Shown: positions 8,230 through 17,868 of the stretch, in pieces
How the letters are laid out: every line of letters starts with the position of its first letter
How positions within the stretch are numbered: position 1 is the stretch's first letter
NCBI GenBank assembly: GCA_031263985.1
Contig: JAISER010000025.1
Location: 1 to 49,087, forward strand
Reading direction: 5' to 3'
Source: Clostridiales bacterium
Lineage (GTDB): Bacteria; Bacillota; Clostridia; Lachnospirales; JAISER01
Length of the DNA stretch: 49,087 bases
Notes under the pieces: generated by a model
Seen by the model: only the letters and a program-made list of their open reading frames with translations
Databases searched by the model: none
What the model was told of the DNA's origin: nothing
Program-made: the position numbers and the translations under genes

Positions 8230-8607
8230 ATGGAAGACTTTCAACCTAATGAACCTTCTAAGCCGGATTTTACTCCTCATTATGACAAGCCCGCCGTAAG
8301 CGACGCCTCTGTGATGGGGTTTGGCGACTGGCTCATCACTCTTATTATATTGGCTATACCGTGCGTGAACATAATTATGCTGATTGTTTGGGCTGTCAGC
8401 GGTTCCGGAAACGTAAACCGCAGAAATTTTTGCCGCGCGTCACTTGTAGTGACGGTGATCTTGTCGGTCTTAGCCTCAATACTCATCGCAACTTTAGGGG
8501 CCGCTATGTTCACTTTATTTTCATCCGCGGCCTATCAAAACCCCACCGCTGTCGAAGAACTTTTTGAAGAATACAACGACTATTACAACGACGGAATAGA
8601 ATACTAA
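8230..8607 (+). CDS. Small two-helix membrane protein, conserved in Clostridia
   Basis: A 125-aa protein with a Pro-rich hydrophilic N-terminus (1-30), a first membrane segment in GDWLITLIILAIPCVNIIML, a conserved GSGNVNRRNFCRASL loop, a second membrane segment VTVILSVLASILIATLGAAM, and an acidic Tyr-rich tail. The IPCVNIIMLxVWA and N-x-NRRNFCRA pattern is widespread in small clostridial membrane proteins of unknown function. The start is ATG 8230 with AAAGGAGA (8211-8218). Stand-alone gene. Function unknown. Confidence 0.7.
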   Translation: MEDFQPNEPSKPDFTPHYDKPAVSDASVMGFGDWLITLIILAIPCVNIIMLIVWAVSGSGNVNRRNFCRASLVVTVILSVLASILIATLGAAMFTLFSSAAYQNPTAVEELFEEYNDYYNDGIEY

Positions 8608-8675
8608 AAAACCGGCTTGTAAATTAGCCGGCATTCCGTTGCGGACGATTTCTATGGTAAGTAAACGATTTTACG

Positions 8676-8699
8676 CCGGGTGAAGAGGTCTTCGCCCGG
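8676..8699. promoter_or_regulatory. Stable hairpin before the serine acetyltransferase gene
   Basis: CCGGGTGAAGA and TCTTCGCCCGG pair with one G-T wobble. It is followed by ATATTTTAATT, so it may terminate the 8230 transcript or lie in the leader of the next gene. No T-box or SAM motif is recognised. Confidence 0.45.
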
Positions 8700-8737
8700 A
8701 TATTTTAATTGACTCGCGAAGCATAGGGGGGTTCATC

Positions 8738-9664
8738 ATGCCGCAAGACTATAACATGGACATAAATGAATTCAATAATATAACGAAGTCTCTATTGTCA
8801 AGCTACAAAAAACATTCGGGCAACGAATTGTCCACGCCGGATTTTTTCCCTGACAGGACAAGCGTAACGGAAGTGGTCGAAACGCTTCGTCAGCTTGTGT
8901 TCCCCGGGTATTTCGACAAGCACGCGGTCGGACTGGAATATTCCGAATACCGCATAGGCACGCTCCTTTTCGAAGTGAAGCAAAAACTGCAAAAACAGAT
9001 ATACCGAGTGTTAATCCATCAGAATGAAGAAACCGACCGGAAAATCATATCTGACCGAGCGCGCGAAATAAGCTCCGCGTTTTTGAAAAAGATACCCGAC
9101 ATACGCGAGACGCTTCTGACCGATGTAAGCGCGGTGTTTGAAGGCGACCCCGCCGCGAAGAACAAGCACGAAATAATATTCGCGTACCCGGGCATGTTAG
9201 CCGTGAGCGTTTACCGCCTGGCTCACGAACTATACGCTATGTCCGTGCCTCTTATCCCGCGCATTATGACCGAATACGCCCATAGCTTTACAGGCATCGA
9301 TATAAATCCCGGCGCAAAGATCGGGCGTTATTTTTTCATGGATCACGGAACGGGCATTGTGATAGGCGAGACGACAGAGATTGGAAATTATGTAAAAATT
9401 TACCAAGGGGTGACGGTAGGCGCCGTGTCCACGCGCGGAGGGCAAAGCTTGCGCGGTAAGAAGCGCCATCCGACGCTTGAGGACTACGTAACCGTATATT
9501 CCGGCGCGTCCATACTCGGCGGCGACACGATAATAGGACGCGGCTCCGTAATAGGCAGCAACACGTTCATCACGCGTTCCGTACCGCCTAACACGCGCGT
9601 AAGCATAAAAGCCCCTGAGCTGACTTACAAGGAAACGACGGAAGAGTTGGACTACACTCAATGA
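8738..9664 (+). CDS. Serine O-acetyltransferase (EpsC/SatA type)
   Basis: Acetylates L-serine with acetyl-CoA to O-acetylserine for cysteine synthesis. The 308-aa protein has a helical N-terminal domain (1-190) with YRLAHELYAMSVPLIPRIMTE and then a left-handed beta-helix of hexapeptide repeats: GIDINPGAKIG, FMDHGTGIVIGETTEIG (catalytic His), VKIYQGVTVGA, RHPTLEDYVTVYSGASILGG and TIIGRGSVIGSN. The long N-terminal domain matches EpsC-like enzymes of anaerobes. The start is ATG 8738 with AGGGGGG upstream. No cysteine synthase lies adjacent. Confidence 0.92.
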   Translation: MPQDYNMDINEFNNITKSLLSSYKKHSGNELSTPDFFPDRTSVTEVVETLRQLVFPGYFDKHAVGLEYSEYRIGTLLFEVKQKLQKQIYRVLIHQNEETDRKIISDRAREISSAFLKKIPDIRETLLTDVSAVFEGDPAAKNKHEIIFAYPGMLAVSVYRLAHELYAMSVPLIPRIMTEYAHSFTGIDINPGAKIGRYFFMDHGTGIVIGETTEIGNYVKIYQGVTVGAVSTRGGQSLRGKKRHPTLEDYVTVYSGASILGGDTIIGRGSVIGSNTFITRSVPPNTRVSIKAPELTYKETTEELDYTQ

Positions 9665-9670
9665 AAACGA

Positions 9671-10897
9671 TTATTCAGCCATTTCTATCGTGGCGGAAAA
9701 AACCCGGTGCTTCAGAACTTCCGTGACTGTGACGCGCAAATTCTTATAATCGAATTGCTCGCCGGTCACGGGAACGCGGCCTAGCTCCTCAACTATCCAA
9801 CCGCCGACGGTCACGGACTCCGCCTGTTCATCTTTAAGCCCGAATATTTCAAACATGTCGTCGATGTCAGCGTCGCCTTTGAACCGCCAGCAATTTTCGT
9901 CAAGCTGTTCGATCTCCTGAACGACCTCGTCATGTTCATCCCATATCTCGCCGACAAGCTCTTCCACGATGTCCTCTATCGTTACAATGCCTACCGTGCC
10001 GCCAAATTCGTCCACTACAACAGCTAGGTGCGTCTTATTTTGCTGCAACTCAACGAGCAGTTTCGATATTTTAACCGACTTTGTGACGAATATCACCGGA
10101 CGTATTATGCTTTCAAGTGGCTGACCCAGCGTTTCAACCATATAAAAAAAGTCTATGTTGAGAGCTAGACCGATTATGTTGTCTATAGATTCCTCGTATA
10201 TAGGCAAACGGGAATAGCCCGTTTCACGAAAGATCGCCGTAATGTCCTCCGTAGAGCTGTCTTTTGACACGGCGCGCACGTCAACGCGCGGCGTGCAGAT
10301 ATCCGCGGCCTCTAAGTCGTCAAACTCTATCACGGAGCGTATCATTTCCTCTTCCTGCTCGTTTATTCCGCCCTCCTGGCGCGCTTCTCCGACGAATGAA
10401 AGCAGCTCCTCTTCCGTGATCGACGTTTGGTCCGTAACCTTAAACAACTTTATGAGCAACCGCTCCCAAAACGAAACAAGCGCGCTTATCGGCGCGAAAA
10501 AGCCATGAAACAGTCTGAAAACCGGCAAAAACGCGATTATAAAACCCTCAGGCCGCTTCTTCACCAGCGTTTTCGGCAAAACGACGCAAAAAACCAGCAA
10601 CGTCGCCGCCGCGGCGGCTATGGCCGTTATGGAAGCGTATTTTTGGCCCATGACCGGCCTGAATAAAATCAGCGTCGTAACCGACGCGGCCACGACGCAT
10701 AGCGTCTCGCCCGTCATAACGACATACGCGAAACTATCACGTTCTTCCAAAATTTCGATAGCCTTCGCGGCCTTTTCTCCGGCGCTCTTAAGACGCGTTT
10801 TGCTGACATGAAGGCACGCCGACTCCCACGCTGAAAAAAAAGCCGCCAGAACAAGCAAAACTATCAAAACGATAATAAGCGCGACGTAATTGTCCAT
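9671..10897 (-). CDS. CNNM/CorC-family membrane protein with CBS pair (HlyC/CorC-like)
   Basis: A 408-aa protein with a DUF21/CNNM transmembrane domain (about residues 1-190, beginning VALIIVLIVLLVLAAFFSAWESACL), a tandem CBS domain (about 200-325, including TPRVDVRAV, YSRLPIYEES, LAVVVDEFGGTVGIVTIEDIVEELVGEI) and a C-terminal CorC_HlyC domain (NCWRFKGDADIDDM, VTVGGWIVEELGRVP). The family is linked to Mg2+ or divalent cation efflux; older names call it hemolysin. The start ATG at 10895-10897 is preceded by a GGGAGA site. It converges on the serine acetyltransferase gene with only 6 bp between stops. Confidence 0.9.
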   Translation of the reverse strand: MDNYVALIIVLIVLLVLAAFFSAWESACLHVSKTRLKSAGEKAAKAIEILEERDSFAYVVMTGETLCVVAASVTTLILFRPVMGQKYASITAIAAAAATLLVFCVVLPKTLVKKRPEGFIIAFLPVFRLFHGFFAPISALVSFWERLLIKLFKVTDQTSITEEELLSFVGEARQEGGINEQEEEMIRSVIEFDDLEAADICTPRVDVRAVSKDSSTEDITAIFRETGYSRLPIYEESIDNIIGLALNIDFFYMVETLGQPLESIIRPVIFVTKSVKISKLLVELQQNKTHLAVVVDEFGGTVGIVTIEDIVEELVGEIWDEHDEVVQEIEQLDENCWRFKGDADIDDMFEIFGLKDEQAESVTVGGWIVEELGRVPVTGEQFDYKNLRVTVTEVLKHRVFSATIEMAE

Positions 10898-11065
10898 AAA
10901 CGACTATGATCTCCCGGACAAAAGGCGGGGGTTAACCGCATACATTTGCGTTTGTTTGTTAAACATTATATCATCCAATATCCGCGTTGTAAACACGCGC
11001 GTAAAAAAACCGACGCGAACGCCCCGTCCTTCATAATCGATGAAAAACGGAGCGTAACAGACAGC

Positions 11066-14000
11066 TCAGGCTTCGACCGGCACAGTAACGTTCACGCCCG
11101 CCGGAACCCTCGAAACGGAAACGCGCTCGTTTTCCATGTTCCTGAAAGCGGCGGAAAGCATCAGTTTTATGCGGTTAAGTTGGTTCACCTCGCTGGCGCC
11201 GGGGTCATAGTCCACAGCCACAATGTTGGCGAGCGGGTATTTTCGCTTCAGCTCTTTTATCACGCCCTTGCCGGTAACGTGGTTCGGCAGGCAAGCGAAC
11301 GGTTGAGCGCAAACGATATTTTGCGTCCCGGAACGTATAAGCTCGACCATTTCAGCGGTAAGAAACCATCCTTCGCCCGTCTGGTTGCCGAGCGACACGA
11401 TAGGTTCGGCGTATTCGCCAAGCTTTTTAATGTCGCATGGCGGCTCGAACCGCGCGCTCTTCTCCAACGCTTCGCGCATCGCCTTCCTATAAAAATTTAA
11501 AGCGGCTATGATCGCGTTTGACGCGACCGAACCCGTCTTTGAAAAACGGAAATATCTCTCTTTATAATTAGCGTTATACAGGCTATATGTAAGAAAATCC
11601 ATAAGATCCGGCACGACCGCTTCAGCGCCTTCGTTTTCAAGCAACGCCACTATGTCGTTGTTGGCGGTCGGGTGATACTTTACCAAAATCTCTCCCACGA
11701 CGCCGACGCGAGGCTTTTTAACGTTTCTAAGCGGCAAGACGTCGAAATCATGTATTATGCCGCGGACGTTGCGTTTAAACTCGCTAAACCCGGCTTTGCC
11801 CAAAGAACGTTTGCACGTCTCGTTCCACTTATCGTACAGCGCGTTAGCGCTGCCCGGCTCTTTTTCATAAGGCCGCGTCTTGTACAGCGTTCTCATGAAC
11901 AAGTCGCCGTAAACGAGCGCCTGGATCAAAGCGTTAAGCAAGCTTGGCGTATACTTCATGCCGGGATTTTTCTCCAACCCGCCCGCGTTTACGGAAACGA
12001 CAGGCACATGAGCGAACCCTGCGTTTTCCAGCGCCTTGCGTATGAACGAAACATAGTTCGTCGCGCGGCATCCTCCGCCCGTCTGGCTCATAAGCACAGA
12101 CACGTTGTCCACGTCGTATTTACCGGATTTAAGCGCGTTTATTACCTGCCCGACCACTATCAAGGACGGATAGCACGCGTCATTGTTCACGTATACAAGA
12201 CCGGTATCGACGGAGCTTTTATCCATAGCCGGCATCACTTCGACGTTATAGCCGTTGGCCGTCATAGCCTCTCGTATAAGGTCGAAATGCAACGGCGCCA
12301 TTTGCGGCATAAGCAGCGTGTGCGTCTTGCGCATATTCTTCGTAAACACGACTCGTCCGCGGCGTTTCAGTCTTTTTACCGACGTCTTAATCGCGCCTTT
12401 TTTAGCGCGTTCGTCGAGCGCGGCGAACAGCGATCGCATCCTTATTTTGACCGAGCCAAGGTTATTCACTTCATCTATCTTTAACAGCGTGTATATCTTA
12501 GAGGAAGCGTCCAAGAGGGTCTTCACCTCGTCCGAGGTGACAGCGTCCAGCCCGCAGCCAAACGACGTAAGCTGCACCAGCTCCACATTCTCCTCTTCGA
12601 CGCTGGCGCAGGCGTAAAGCCTCGAATGGTATGACCATTGATCGCGCACGCCCAGCGGCCGTTCGACTTTGGCTATGTGCGCCACGGAATCTTCCGTTAA
12701 AACAGCCGCGCCATAGCTTACTATAAGCTCCGGAATGCCGTGGTTTATTTCAGGGTCAGCGTGATACGGCCGGCCCGCCAATATGACTCCGCGCATACCT
12801 TTTTCCTTTATATGTTCGAGCGCTCGCTCTCCCTCAGCGCGCATGGCGGCTCTGAACCTGTCTTGCTCCGCCCATCCTTCCTCTACGGCCAAGTCTATCT
12901 CTCGCTTGGGTATGTCGGGGAAAACTTCGCGCATACGTTCGGCGAGCGACTTTTTATCGGCGAGCGATATGAACGGGTTGCGGTAATCTATGCCCTTCTC
13001 GCGAATGTCCTCGACATTGTTCTTTATATTTTCGGAATATGACGTAACTATAGGGCAGTTATAGTTATTGTCCGCGTCCTTTATCTCCTTGCGCTCATAC
13101 GCTACGCTTGGGTAAAATATGAACTTTACGCCCGAATTGATAAGCGACATGACATGTCCGTGCGCGAGCTTCGCGGGATAGCACGCCGACTCGCTCGGTA
13201 TCGAATCTATGCCGGCCTCGTACAACGCGCGCGACGAGCGCGGCGAAAGCTCGACCCTGTAGCCCAAAGCCGTAAAAAACCCGAACCACAGAGGATAGTT
13301 TTCAAACATATTCAGCGCCCGCGGTATGCCTACCGTCCCGCGCCGCGCCTGTTCCGACGGCAAAGGCTCTCTGTCGAACAGCAGCTTTAATTTATAGTCA
13401 AAGAGATTCGGTATGTCCGCATTGTTTTCGCTTGATTTACCCGCGCCTTTTTCGCAGCGGTTTCCGGAAAGGAAAACGCGTCCGCCGGAAAATTTATTTA
13501 TAGTCAGCAGACAACTGTTTGAACACGCTTTGCATCGGCTCAGCGATCCTTCCGTTTTAAGTTCTCTAAGCTCTTCGCGCGACAAAATCGAAGACGCGCG
13601 GCCCGGCTCCATGCGTTCCCGCGCTATGCGCGACGCGCCGAACGCGCCCATTATCCCAGCGATGTCCGGGCGGACGGCTTCGCGACGGCTTATAAGCTCG
13701 AAACATCTTAAAACCGCGTCGTTGTGAAACGTACCGCCTTGCACGACAAGCTTCCCGCCCATTTGCGTCGGATCGGTAATTTTAATTACTTTTTGCAAAG
13801 CGTTTTTGATGACAGAATAAGAAAGGCCGGCGGAGATATCAGCCACTTCCGCGCCTTCCTTCTGCGCCTGTTTCACGCGGGAGTTCATAAACACCGTACA
13901 CCGCGAACCCAAGTCCACCGGGTTTTTCGCGAATAGCGCTATTTTGGCGAATTCCGACACAGGCATATCAAGCGAGCTGGCGAACGTCTCTATAAAAGAA

Positions 14001-15343
14001 CCGCAGCCGGCCGAACACGCTTCGTTCAACAGCACGCTGTCTATAACGCCGTCTTTAACGCGCATGCATTTCATATCCTGGCCGCCGATATCTAAGATAA
14101 AATCGACATCCGGCTCGAAAAACGCGGCGGCTTTGTAGTGCGCCACCGTTTCTATCTCGCCTATATCGACGTTGAGCGCGGTCTTTATAAGCCCTTCCCC
14201 GTAACCCGTCACACAGGAGTTCCTTATGACGGCGGTCGCCGGCAAAATGTCGTAAACCTTCGTCAGCGATTCGGAGATTACTTTAAGCGGGCTGCCTTCG
14301 TTGCTTTTGTAGCGCGAATAAAGCAGCTCCCCGTTTTCGCCCGTAACCGCTATTTTCGTCGTGGTCGAACCCGCGTCAATGCCTAAAAAGACGTCGCCTT
14401 CATAGACGGCGATGTCCCCGCGCGCGACACGGCGCGACTCATGGCGAGCCTTAAACGACAAATATTCCTGTTCGCCGCGAAACAACGGATCCAGCCTGTT
14501 TATTTCAAAATCCGCCGTTTGATTCAAGGTAAGATTGTTTATCAGCGTGTCAAAGTCCGTATCCTTCTCGTCGCCCGCGCTTACGGCGGCTCCTATCGCC
14601 GCGAAGAGATGCGAATTTTCCGGCGTAAGCGCCTCGTCATCAGCCAGTTTTAAAACGTCTATGAACCGCTGGCGAAGCGACGGCAAAAAATGAAGCGGTC
14701 CGCCCAAAAAGCAAACCTTCCCTTTTATTGGCTTGCCGCACGCAAGCCCGCTTATCGTCTGGCTGACGACGGCCTGAAACACGGACATGGCTAAGTCCGG
14801 CTTAGCGGCTCCGTCGTTTATAAGCGGCTGTATGTCGCTTTTGGCGAAAACGCCGCAACGCGCCGCTATCGGGTATATGGTCGAGTATTTCGAGGCCATC
14901 TCGTCAAGCCCTGACGCGTCGGTCCGCAGCAACGCAGCCATTTGATCTATGAAGGAACCCGTGCCGCCCGCGCAGATGCCGTTCATGCGCTGTTCGATTC
15001 CTCCCTTGAAATATATTATCTTCGCGTCCTCGCCGCCGATTTCAATGGCTACGTCCGTTTCCGGAGCGCGGCGGGCCACGCAGTTCGACACCGCGACGAC
15101 TTCTTGCACGAAAGACAAGCCCGCCCATTTGGCAAGCGAAAGCCCCCCGGAACCGGTTATCATGGCCTTAAACGAGACGCCGCCCAACCTTTCCCGCGCT
15201 TCTTTGACCATGCCCAGCAATGTTTCCCGTATATTTGAAAAATGCCTTTGATATTTCGAAAAGATAATATCGCCCGCCCTATCCGCGACAGCGATTTTAA
15301 TGGTCGTGGAACCGATGTCCACCCCTAACCCATAGCCTGTCAT
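11066..15343 (-). CDS. 2-hydroxyacyl-CoA dehydratase activase-related giant protein
   Basis: A 1425-aa protein of the fused activase family. Two ASKHA ATPase modules are visible: GLGVDIGSTTIKIAV with CAGGTGSFIDQMA (about 1-270), and LGIDAGSTTTKIAV with EACSAGCGSFIETFA (about 320-590). The Cys in AGGTG/AGCGS-type loops is where HgdC-type activators hold their bridging [4Fe-4S] cluster. A Cys cluster RCKACSNSCLL follows (about 615), then DUF2229-type regions with ESACYPAKLAHGH, RPYHADPEINHG, NNDACYPSLIVVGQ and TGGGCRATNY. Family members accompany or replace activator and dehydratase subunits in (R)-2-hydroxyacyl-CoA dehydration, using ATP to inject an electron. No dehydratase A/B subunits lie in the window, so the substrate is unknown. 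Start ATG 15341-15343 after GGGGGAATG. Confidence 0.9.
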   Translation of the reverse strand: MTGYGLGVDIGSTTIKIAVADRAGDIIFSKYQRHFSNIRETLLGMVKEARERLGGVSFKAMITGSGGLSLAKWAGLSFVQEVVAVSNCVARRAPETDVAIEIGGEDAKIIYFKGGIEQRMNGICAGGTGSFIDQMAALLRTDASGLDEMASKYSTIYPIAARCGVFAKSDIQPLINDGAAKPDLAMSVFQAVVSQTISGLACGKPIKGKVCFLGGPLHFLPSLRQRFIDVLKLADDEALTPENSHLFAAIGAAVSAGDEKDTDFDTLINNLTLNQTADFEINRLDPLFRGEQEYLSFKARHESRRVARGDIAVYEGDVFLGIDAGSTTTKIAVTGENGELLYSRYKSNEGSPLKVISESLTKVYDILPATAVIRNSCVTGYGEGLIKTALNVDIGEIETVAHYKAAAFFEPDVDFILDIGGQDMKCMRVKDGVIDSVLLNEACSAGCGSFIETFASSLDMPVSEFAKIALFAKNPVDLGSRCTVFMNSRVKQAQKEGAEVADISAGLSYSVIKNALQKVIKITDPTQMGGKLVVQGGTFHNDAVLRCFELISRREAVRPDIAGIMGAFGASRIARERMEPGRASSILSREELRELKTEGSLSRCKACSNSCLLTINKFSGGRVFLSGNRCEKGAGKSSENNADIPNLFDYKLKLLFDREPLPSEQARRGTVGIPRALNMFENYPLWFGFFTALGYRVELSPRSSRALYEAGIDSIPSESACYPAKLAHGHVMSLINSGVKFIFYPSVAYERKEIKDADNNYNCPIVTSYSENIKNNVEDIREKGIDYRNPFISLADKKSLAERMREVFPDIPKREIDLAVEEGWAEQDRFRAAMRAEGERALEHIKEKGMRGVILAGRPYHADPEINHGIPELIVSYGAAVLTEDSVAHIAKVERPLGVRDQWSYHSRLYACASVEEENVELVQLTSFGCGLDAVTSDEVKTLLDASSKIYTLLKIDEVNNLGSVKIRMRSLFAALDERAKKGAIKTSVKRLKRRGRVVFTKNMRKTHTLLMPQMAPLHFDLIREAMTANGYNVEVMPAMDKSSVDTGLVYVNNDACYPSLIVVGQVINALKSGKYDVDNVSVLMSQTGGGCRATNYVSFIRKALENAGFAHVPVVSVNAGGLEKNPGMKYTPSLLNALIQALVYGDLFMRTLYKTRPYEKEPGSANALYDKWNETCKRSLGKAGFSEFKRNVRGIIHDFDVLPLRNVKKPRVGVVGEILVKYHPTANNDIVALLENEGAEAVVPDLMDFLTYSLYNANYKERYFRFSKTGSVASNAIIAALNFYRKAMREALEKSARFEPPCDIKKLGEYAEPIVSLGNQTGEGWFLTAEMVELIRSGTQNIVCAQPFACLPNHVTGKGVIKELKRKYPLANIVAVDYDPGASEVNQLNRIKLMLSAAFRNMENERVSVSRVPAGVNVTVPVEA

Positions 15344-15459
15344 TCACATTCCCCCATTCATGCGCCGCGCGCAATTAACAATGACTATTTATTAGTATAT
15401 GTTATTCTACGGCTAAAAGCAAGCGTATTATAATGGCAGCGCCGTTTCAGCCGCCGCAT

Positions 15460-16550
15460 TCAGTTGTGAAATAATAACGCAAACAATTTATGCCGGTGTA
15501 ATTTTGTAATTCCATGCTCCAAAAGGCGGTATTTTAACGAAGAGATAGTTTCAAACTCTTCATCCGTAACATTTTCGGCAAATTTATATTCAGTGTCGTC
15601 GCGGACACAAATTACTTCAAGCCTGGTTGTTGTTTTCGCGGAACCGATTAAGTCAACGGCGGTCCGCACATCAACAAAAGGCTTGCCTTTCCAATTTGCG
15701 GATATGTAGCGAAACAGCCGATGATCAACCTTGTGCCACTTTGAAGCGCCGCTCGGGCAGTGTGAAACTACAATCTCGACACCTACGCGATTGGCGAATT
15801 CTTGCAACTGGTATTTCCACATTCGCGCTCTGTAACCGTTGCTTCCGCCGGAGTCGCAAGTTATGTATATTCCGCCGTGATTCGGAAAGGCGCGCTTACC
15901 GACTGTCTCCCACCAACGCGATACGCTCTCAACCGCGAACTCGCTTGTGTCGTGATTTGCGCCTACATTTACGAAACCTATGTTGTCGTTTAAATTATAA
16001 ACTCCGTACGGCGAAATTTTACCAAGTTCTTCAATCGGGAAATCATGGTCCCGAACCTTTCGCGGGTCTCTTTTATGACGGCATTCCTGCCCGCTGTCGT
16101 TGAAATTTCCGATGTTTTCCTTCTTTTTCGCCTCGATGGAGATTACCGGGCCGCCCGCCTTTAAGTATCTCGCCGCCGTGTCGTTTATGTGTTCAAACTG
16201 CGCATTCCTGTCGGGACGCGGTTCTCCGGCCTGTAATATTTTTTGATTCGTCCGCTTGCTGTAATCCATCGAATCAAGAATCTTACCGACTGTTTTGTAA
16301 CTCACGGTTATTCCCTGTGATTCTAATTCGGCTTCAATTTTCCGTAAACTTTTTGTTGTATACTACAGCGCGCGCTCCGGACCTCCGCCGTTTCTTCGCG
16401 CTTTCCCATTTATTGTTTTTTCTTCCCTTAATTCTTCAATTCCCTTTGTGATCGTCGCGCGCGATACCCCTGTAATTCGACTGACTTTATTCACGCCTCC
16501 ATATCCTGCAGACTTCGCAAAATCCGTTCTTCCATACCGTTTTCACCCCC
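15460..16550 (-). pseudogene. ISAzo13-family transposase, disrupted
   Basis: The C-terminal 281 codons (15460-16305) are open and contain the DDE domain hallmarks of the ISAzo13 group: SIEAKKKENIGNF, YGVYNLNDNIGFVNVG, HDTSEFAVESVSRWW, ITCDSGGSNGYRARMWK and SHCPSGASKWHKVDHRLF. Reading upstream in the same frame, the HTH part FAKSAGYGGVNKVSRITG and KARRNGGGPERAL is present but followed by an in-frame TAG at about 16363. About 25-30 codons normally between the GGG and the YTTKSLRK segment are missing. I therefore call it a pseudogene. No terminal repeats could be paired. The promoterless remnant lies between the activase and HemW genes. Confidence 0.8.
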
Positions 16551-16600
16551 ATGCTCTTGTATTGAAAACAATATATTTCACAAGTCCTAACCACCTCTAA

Positions 16601-16762
16601 GATCCTGTTCGAAATCTCGCTTTTAGCGGGTTTTTGTGATGATTTTTCGCCAAACGCGGAAGCGCGAACGCCGCGTATTCGAAGAATATACGCAAAGAGC
16701 GCTGACAAAACGTGGCGGGAAATAAGCCGAAAAGACGCGAATTGGAGATCTTGAACAGGCTC
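16601..16762 (-). mobile_element. Family A MITE-like element (copy A3) abutting hemW
   Basis: Ends GATCCTGTTCGAAATCTC and GAGATCTTGAACAGGCTC, interior closely matching A2. TA lies outside both borders (16598-16599 and 16763-16764). The right TA plus the terminal base form the TAG stop of hemW on the minus strand. Confidence 0.75.
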
Positions 16763-17868
16763 TAAGCCAAAAAATCCACAAACACAAAGTTGCATACGTC
16801 AGCGCCTTTTTCCGTCAACGCCACGTTTTTCCCGTCCGTAATCAAAAGCCCGTTTCGCACGTGTTTATCCACCGCCTCCCCGAACGTCTCAAACAGACCC
16901 TCACCGAACTCATCATAAAAATCACCCGCGTTTACCCCTCTCGTCAAACGCAGCCCCAAAAACATAAATTCCTCCATAGCCTCTCTTTCGCTCAGAAGAT
17001 CCCAGCCGGCCTTCGCGCTTCCGTCCGACTCGATATACAGGCGCAAATCACTCGTGTTCGAACTCCTCGCGTTTCGTATGAACGAATGAGCGTTAAGCCC
17101 GAAGCCCGCGTATTCGCCGCGCCGCCAGTAAAGCTCGTTATGCCTGCATTCGAAGCCTGGCTTCGCGAAGTTGGATATTTCATATTGCGAATACCCCTCA
17201 CCCGCCAAATACCGTCTTATCGCGTAATACATAGCGCGGTCGGTTTCGTCGTCGGTTCGGCGCATGTCCAGCGCCCTGCCGAAATGCGTATTCTCCTCTA
17301 TCGTAAGCGAATACGCCGAAACATGCGTAACGCCAATGTTCGTCAAAAACTCTAGCGTGTCCAGTATGTCACGCTCCGTCTGGCCCGGCAGAGAAAACAT
17401 CATGTCCGCGTTTATATTGCGAAACCCGGCGTTTTGGGCGGATTCCGCGCATAGGGCGATTTCTTCACGCGTATGGACGCGTCCCAGCGTTTTAAGTATG
17501 TCGTTTTGCGCGGCCTGCGCCCCCACGCTCAGCCTGTTCGCGCCCGCTTCCAGCAAAACGTCAAAGCGCGCGGAAACGCCAGGGTTCGTCTCAACCGTTA
17601 TCTCGGCGTCCGTATCGACGGAAAAACGCTCGAAAACGGCGTTCAAGATAGCCGCCAAACTCTCCGCCGGCAACATCGTAGGCGTGCCTCCGCCTATATA
17701 CACGCTGCCTACCGTCGGCAAATCACAGTCAAAATTTCTGATTTCATTCAAAAGAGCGGCTTTGTACGGTTCAAAGCTCCGTTCCGCGCCGGCGAACGAC
17801 GTAAAGTCGCAATAATTGCATTTCGACGCGCAAAAAGGCACATGCACGTATACGCCCGCCGTCTTCAT
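16762..17868 (-). CDS. hemW: Radical SAM heme chaperone HemW (HemN-like)
   Basis: A 368-aa protein with YVHVPFCASKCNYCDF (CX3CX2C plus the extra Cys-less HemW pattern), VYIGGGTPTML, ETNPG, RLSVGAQA, NADMMFSLPGQT and a C-terminal HemN_C domain (AMEEFMFLGLRLTRGV). HemW proteins bind and transfer heme; they lack the coproporphyrinogen oxidase role of HemN. It overlaps the RqcH gene by 4 bp (ATGA), so the two are co-translated. The stop TAG is built from the TA flank and terminal base of a family A element, so the final residues may have been changed by insertion, though length is normal. Confidence 0.9.
   Translation of the reverse strand: MKTAGVYVHVPFCASKCNYCDFTSFAGAERSFEPYKAALLNEIRNFDCDLPTVGSVYIGGGTPTMLPAESLAAILNAVFERFSVDTDAEITVETNPGVSARFDVLLEAGANRLSVGAQAAQNDILKTLGRVHTREEIALCAESAQNAGFRNINADMMFSLPGQTERDILDTLEFLTNIGVTHVSAYSLTIEENTHFGRALDMRRTDDETDRAMYYAIRRYLAGEGYSQYEISNFAKPGFECRHNELYWRRGEYAGFGLNAHSFIRNARSSNTSDLRLYIESDGSAKAGWDLLSEREAMEEFMFLGLRLTRGVNAGDFYDEFGEGLFETFGEAVDKHVRNGLLITDGKNVALTEKGADVCNFVFVDFLA

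Noticed and set aside
11672..12484. Long plus-strand frames inside the activase gene
   Set aside because: They are reading-frame shadows of the clearly homologous 1425-aa minus-strand protein.
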